Below, piece after piece: positions 58,780-64,000 of a stretch of 64,000 nt of DNA. Positions within the stretch are counted from its first letter, which is position 1. Each line of letters opens with the position of its first letter. A program made the position numbers and the translations under genes. Source of the stretch: Erigeron canadensis (lineage: Eukaryota; Streptophyta; Magnoliopsida; Asterales; Asteraceae); the NCBI RefSeq assembly GCF_010389155.1, contig NC_057764.1, positions 39,006,275 to 39,070,274 of the forward strand, read 5' to 3'. The notes beneath the pieces are model-generated. The model saw only the letters and a program-made list of their open reading frames with translations. It searched no databases and was not told the DNA's origin.

Positions 58780-59744
58780 AGATATTCTTTTGTCGTACTT
58801 ATTAGGAAACTTGTAAAGCAAAAAAAGGCAGGGCCAACAAAGAACAAAGAAGGGAAGACCACTAATGTTAGAGGTAAGTCGGACTTTTGAGTATTTAAAA
58901 CATATTATGTAGCTTAATGGCTGACTACGTCATTCCTAATAGGAAACTTCCAAGACGGGGGTTGGGCAGATGGTTTATTCATGTATGTAGCACTACTGTA
59001 AAGGCTATTTATCTGTTTTAAGTAATATATTTATCTTTTTTTAAAAATCCGGCAACTGTAGCTGCTGAGATTGCAGTTGGCAGTGGTGGTGTAAGATAAG
59101 GATGATTTGCCATTCTTTTAGTGGGTTGCAGGTGCTAGGTCACATGCTATTTTGTTTCTTTTTACTACAGGTAAATGAAAGAAACATGTCAAGAGTTTCT
59201 TTGACATAGAGGTATCACTAGATTACTTGAATAAAAAGTTAAATGGTTGTTGATGGTTTTTAATGATTATGATTACCTCGATTATTACTTTTGCATGAAA
59301 TCGCCTGTTTTAAGTTGCAGAGTCAAAACTCAAAAGCCGAAAGCTTGAACCTTTTTCATGTCATTTACTACTGGGTGTTTGAATTTGCATTTTTCAATGT
59401 AGTATTTATTATCAGAACCATTGGTCTTTATCGAGTATAGCTGGTGTACTACAACCAAGTACATATTATGATGCAAACAATCTTTTTAACATATAATCAT
59501 GTCATTTCGGCCACTGATGTGAAGCTGGCATCGGTGTTTATCGCTCTAAAGTAGACATGAGAAAGTAAGTTTAGTTATCAATTTTTAAAAGTTAATTTGG
59601 AATTTTTGTATTATTACAAATTAAAGCTCATGATGTGAGTTCGTTAGCTAAGTGTCTGCTGAATTGTAGACTTTTGTTAACACCTGCAGGACCAGATTGC
59701 AGGACATGGAAAAATATCAAGAAGCAATGGATAATATTTTATAA
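58780..59744 (+). pseudogene. Exon-like segments right of the retrotransposon
   Basis: AGGAAACTTGTAAAGC near 58804 opens a frame RKLVKQKKAGPTKNKEGKTT that ends at a GTAAGT donor near 58873. A CAG acceptor at 59687-59689 opens a last segment RLQDMEKYQEAMDNIL ending in TAA at 59742-59744. These could be the 3' exons of a host gene whose 5' part is at 43800-44840. The family is not recognised and support is weak. Confidence 0.25.
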
Positions 59745-60547
59745 GGTTAATAATACAGGTCGTATTATTATTGTTACACTTATAATATGATTGAAGTACA
59801 AGGCCTAAATTACAAGGCCTCTTTTATTTAAATTTTATTTTGATAGTTGTTGGACTATGTAATTGTATACATGGATGGTTTGTGTAGTTGTAAAGAAGCA
59901 GTTATAATATTAATATAAAAAATGTTATATATAATACAGATTTGATCATATATATATATATATTTATATATATTGTAACACACTTTTATAGGTTATTTAA
60001 TGTTATTTCATTCCAAAATTTGTTTTACATTACCTATAAATGTATATGTCTCAAATATTTGGTCCTAATTTTGATTAACTTAATGAACTAATAACAAATT
60101 AATTAGAAACCGATTTATTAAAACTTATCCGTGTTTTTTGTGAGATAAAAATCTAGTTATAATTTATTTAAAGCTCTTTATTTTTGTTTTTTATAAACTT
60201 TTCCGAGACAGTTCATATTATTAGTTTTTAAAATAATTTTTCTAACAATTTTTGCAAATTTTTAAGTGAATGCATCTAGTGAAGTAAGACTGTAAGAGGA
60301 GACACACTCACATGTTAGATACAATTATACAAACTCTTGTCATGTCCAGTTCGCGTAGCCTCTAATTAGCACATATCTTAATCCTTTGATACAACTCTTG
60401 TTATCATTGTAATTTCCTTGTTTTTCTAGAGTATATGAACCCCTTCCTCATAACGACTTTTCCATACACGATAAAAAGCAACTTACAACTTATAACTCGA
60501 TCGAAAAGCAATATATATCGTAACTATGTGAAAACGTGTCTAAAGGC

Positions 60548-60750
60548 ATCAGGGTGCGTCGATGAGTTGGTTAAGGGTACAGTCTAATGTAGGACACCAA
60601 ATCACCAATTGAATAAAATAGGGCGGGTGTTCAATCCTTGTCGTTGATATCCCCACATTGTTTTGCCGCTCATTAGCTCGGTTTACCTCCCGCATGGTTC
60701 TCATGGGACATGGGGGATTGGGGGTGTATCCTGTAGGCCAACTAGAACAA
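60548..60750 (+). mobile_element. tRNA-derived SINE-like element
   Basis: GATGAGTTGGTTAAGGG resembles an A box and GGTGTTCAATCCTTG about 60 nt later a B box. It sits just outside Helitron B. Confidence 0.4.
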
Positions 60751-60782
60751 CAAGCATTGAAAAATGTGTGTATATTGTAATA

Positions 60783-61705
60783 CTAGTCTTCAAGCCCGTC
60801 AATTGGACGGATAGTCTCAAATATATAAATCAAAGTTTTTAAAAGAATTTGAAATATGTTAAACAAAAACTAAATAAAATTCAAATAGATAAAATACAAA
60901 ATAAAGAACGAAACATATGAAGATTAACTCCATATCAATATCGATTTCACTTAACCCTTTTTTTTCAACATTTTTTTTTATTGGCAAGTTCGTTACTTTT
61001 GTTTATTAATTTGTAATAATTAGTTAAATAAAAAACTTGCACTTTGAAAAAAGAAAGAGACAAAGATTTTAGATGATGAAAGAGGTGAAAAAAGACAGTT
61101 GGATCTTTCGATCTCCTAAAGTTATAATCAAATACAAATTCTTACCCCTTTTTCATAGGTTATATATTTATATGTTTGTCCAAATAAATAAAAGAAGCCC
61201 AAAAAAAAATATGCAACATGTTTAGAAGAAAAAAAAGGCCAAAAATAAATATGCATATATAATAGAAACTTTTTAAAAGTTATAAAAATACATATCAATT
61301 CATCAACAAAGACCATCTCGAATGTTTTGATTTTCTTTGGGTTGTTCCAATCTGAAACAGTCCATACATGCACAACACTTCAATGTCAAATAATAATGAT
61401 TAAACATAAACAAAATATATATAAAAAAAAAACCCTTTATGTTTATTGAGTAAGTCGAACTTTTTTTTGTTGAGATCGTGAGGTAGTCGAAGTTTTTTTT
61501 TTTTTTTTAAGAAATCGTGAGGGTTTATTTATTAGGTTGTATATATATAATAATCTTTTAGAGAGTTTTAAGGATAAAAAGATTTATTTTTTATAGAATT
61601 TTTTTTTTAAAATAAAGGATTAATTAGGATGGAGAATTAGACTCAAAGAGAGGGATTAGGGATGCCAAGTGTACCCCCAACATTCTCTTTTAATTATAAT
61701 ATAGA
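60783..61705 (-). mobile_element. Helitron B, non-autonomous, 923 bp
   Basis: On the minus strand it begins TCTATATTATAATTAAAAG after A. It ends with a perfect 5-bp hairpin CCGTC-CAATT-GACGG, nine bases, then CTAG before T. This is a textbook Helitron end. It shares interior blocks with Helitron A at 22022-23863. Confidence 0.72.
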
Positions 61706-62006
61706 TTGATAAAAAATAATATTTCATCCACTTTATATTAAACGCGCTAATTTGACTTTAAAAGTTTCTTCATTTAGTTTTGAGTGTAAATAATTTTATT
61801 TATATTATATAATAATTACTGAAAATTAATTTAGTGAAAAATATATTTAAAATCTAATTCTTATATATTGTGTCAAGTGTTATATGACAAAAATAGTTAA
61901 AGCTAGAAAAGAATTGACATAAAAAAAAAATCAAACTGTGATATTTTAAATGAAAGGAAGGAATATGGAGACAATTTTTTGAGATTGTTTGTTCATATAA
62001 ATAATA

Positions 62007-62040
62007 ACTAGTTTATTACCCACGTAATACGCGGGATTCA
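62007..62040 (-). mobile_element. Helitron 3' terminus
   Basis: On the minus strand, CCCGCGTATTACGTGGG forms a short hairpin with one wobble pair, followed by TAATAAACTAGT. The matching 5' end to the right was not identified. Confidence 0.5.
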
Positions 62041-62488
62041 TACATTATTTTTACATTAAAAAACTTTTAATATATGAAAACAATTAACATTAAAATTTAT
62101 AAACTTTTGTATCACAAAACTAAAAAAAAAAAGGGTAAGTTGCCAAAACTCCTTAGTTCCATAGAGGAATTTTTCCTCTCAAGCTAACGACCCTGCAACG
62201 CTGCTTGAAGGTGAGATCCCAAGTTCACTATTATGTTAGTTATAAGATATTAAATACATATCATTATTAACATTAAGTTATAAATACATTACTTTTACTT
62301 ATATATTAGGAGCACCAAAGGTGTTATTTTCATTTATGCAGTCACATCAAAAAAAAATCATGTAATATTTGTATCAACTCATTTTAAGTGAAAATTTTGT
62401 CAAATATTCGTATCATTTACATTATATTAGAAATACAAATTTATAAAACTTTGTATACATGAAAATGTAATATATTATACAAATAATT

Positions 62489-62667
62489 GAGAAAAGTGGG
62501 TATAGAGTTGTTATGCACCCAATTTGGGTGAAAACCCCTCACATACAAATATTTTAATCTTTTGAATAAATGTTTGGCCCCACATGATTTTTATGGTTTT
62601 AAAAAAGATATATGAGGGGTTTTTTCACCCAAATTAAGTACCTAACAGCCTCATATTTCTTTCCCCC
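62489..62667. mobile_element. MITE, GTGAGTATGAGGCTGTTA family, copy 2
   Basis: The same structure and length (179 bp) as 15887-16065, with ends GAGAAAAGTGGGTATAGAG and GGGGGAAAGAAATATGAGG read inward, and the shared TTTGGCCCCACATGATTTTT core. Confidence 0.6.
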
Positions 62668-62744
62668 TATATAATTTTATTTATTTATATGTTATATACA
62701 TTAAACCATTAAAGACTACGAAGTATCATTATATTGTACTAGCC

Positions 62745-63030
62745 CAACTGGACATTTAATGACCCTTATGTCTTTCAGCCAAATGTTGGTTATGGGTTCG
62801 AAACCTTTGAAAGGCATAATGGGAAGACCTTGCCAATGAGATGTGGCATGAGGGTTTTCTCTAACATTTAGCTGGTTTCTTCCAGAACGGTGGTGGGACT
62901 TCCACCGCCAGTTATGCCCTCGGATTGACTGTGCTGGTGTCGTGGTCGATCTCTACTGGAGGATGAAGAGGCATACCGCTGAATCCAATTATCACTGTTG
63001 TTCAAAAAAATAAATAAATAAAAAAGACTT
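62745..63030 (+). mobile_element. tRNA-derived SINE-like element with A-rich tail
   Basis: CTAGCCCAACTGGAC is A-box-like and ATGGGTTCGAAACC is a near-consensus B box at about 62790. The element ends in (AAAT)n/A-rich tail at 63005-63025, as expected for a SINE. Confidence 0.55.
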
Positions 63031-64000
63031 TATAAGACAAATTTATCTAACAAAACTATGAGGACCAAAAGTGCTATTGACTAATTCTTTAGTCAATGAT
63101 GATATCATCAAAATGATCTAATGATAGAGAATAAGAGATGAAATTCAATCAAGGGTCATTACCTTTCCAATTTATAATTAAGGGTTTTGTTTTAATATAT
63201 ATTAAAGATTGACTAAGCTTATAAATCTGCTTTAGGAATTGGAATAACTTGTTTTTCTTTTAACTTTGTAACTTTTTGTATTCTTCACAATATCTTCTTT
63301 ATGCTCTAAGAGCATCAACGATCACCGCTGGTCAAGTCATCAACGAGTTTCTTTTCATTTCTATGATGAGCTTTTTTGATAAAAAAAAATAACAAATGAG
63401 ATTTTAGGCTAATTAGATTATTCGTGTTAATGAAAGGTTTTTTTTAGTCAATTATAATCTTCTTCTTTCTTTATATCAAATGTAGCTATTTTAATTAGAG
63501 AAAAAATAAATTTGCATAAAAGCAGATGTATTAATGTAACTTTCAATTCTATTTAGGGTATCTTCAATGGGGATAAACTTTTATTAGAAAAAAAAAAAGA
63601 AAAAAAAAAAGGAAACAAAGTTTTTCAAAGGTTGATGCCAAATTGCCATTGCACAAACGATTGAGGATGGACAGCGAGATGAAGGTAAAATTCTTCAAAT
63701 TTGTAGAATTGACATGCTAAAAATAGAAAGAAAAAGAAAAGGAAACTGAAACTGAAAGTTTCTCGTTTAAAATTTTTTTTTAAAGGCTGATAATTTGCTA
63801 TTAGCCATTTGGACTGAATATAACAAGCCCTGAAGCCCACCATTAATAATGTAATTTTGGAGGCCCATATTTATTTGATGGACTAATATAATATAATCAG
63901 CACCTAAATTTTAGGATGAAATTTAGACCGGATTCCATTTGCAAAGTTTGAAACTAAAGTAAGCATGGCTAACACACAATTCAACGTGAAATAACATATT
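63031..64000. other. Intergenic, no gene seen
   Basis: AT-rich with long A runs near 63591-63611. A 72-aa minus-strand frame at 63625-63843 shows no recognisable features. Confidence 0.5.

Noticed and set aside
61706..61970. Possible third Stowaway element next to Helitron B
   Set aside because: Ends such as ATTTCATCCACTTTATATTA and GAAAGGAAGGAATAT are only weakly complementary and no TA flank pair is clear.

Overview
The window looks like nuclear DNA of a flowering plant, almost certainly a eudicot. The reasons are AT-rich intergenic sequence, GT-AG introns in three recognisable plant genes, a YABBY transcription factor (a seed-plant family), and a dense mixture of plant transposons. The repeat content would fit an asterid such as a daisy relative, but that is an impression and not a demonstration.

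Three intact protein-coding genes are supported exon by exon. A TPR-like protein of 250 aa lies at 5525-6670 (+). An equilibrative nucleoside transporter of 395 aa lies at 8984-10906 (-). A YABBY5-type transcription factor of 215 aa in seven exons lies at 25833-31306 (-). The first two genes face each other tail to tail. The YABBY gene is isolated in repeat-rich DNA and carries transposon insertions in two introns. These genes do not form a functional cluster.

The right-hand third is dominated by one 13.5-kb LTR retrotransposon of the Ty3/Gypsy Athila type (44953-58492, coding on the minus strand). It has matching 5-bp target duplications (ATATT), 1.67-kb LTRs that differ at about 2% of positions, a tRNA-Asp type primer binding site and a polypurine tract. 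Its gag, protease, RT, RNase H and integrase are recognisable but broken, and a third ORF lies in the env-like position, probably with a spliced leader. Most nonsense changes look like C-to-T decay at CAG or CGA codons, as expected of a methylated, silenced element. The element sits between stretches of exon-like sequence that may be remnants of a host gene.

The most unusual structure is a GC-rich palindrome (core CACTGCG-G-CGCAGTG) repeated about 26 times inside this retrotransposon and seen nowhere else in the window. Palindromes come in pairs about 31 bp apart, centre to centre, with 45-54 bp between pairs. They lie just upstream of the TATA box in each LTR. Two further internal clusters lie upstream of, and within the putative intron of, the third ORF. 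This looks like a modular regulatory array.

The rest is smaller elements. There is a ~395-bp tandem array of Helitron-like units at the left edge, three delimited Helitrons (one containing a complete solo LTR), Stowaway, Tourist-like and hAT-like MITEs, several inverted-repeat MITE families, and six tRNA-derived SINE-like elements. No CRISPR arrays, rRNA or functional tRNA genes were seen.
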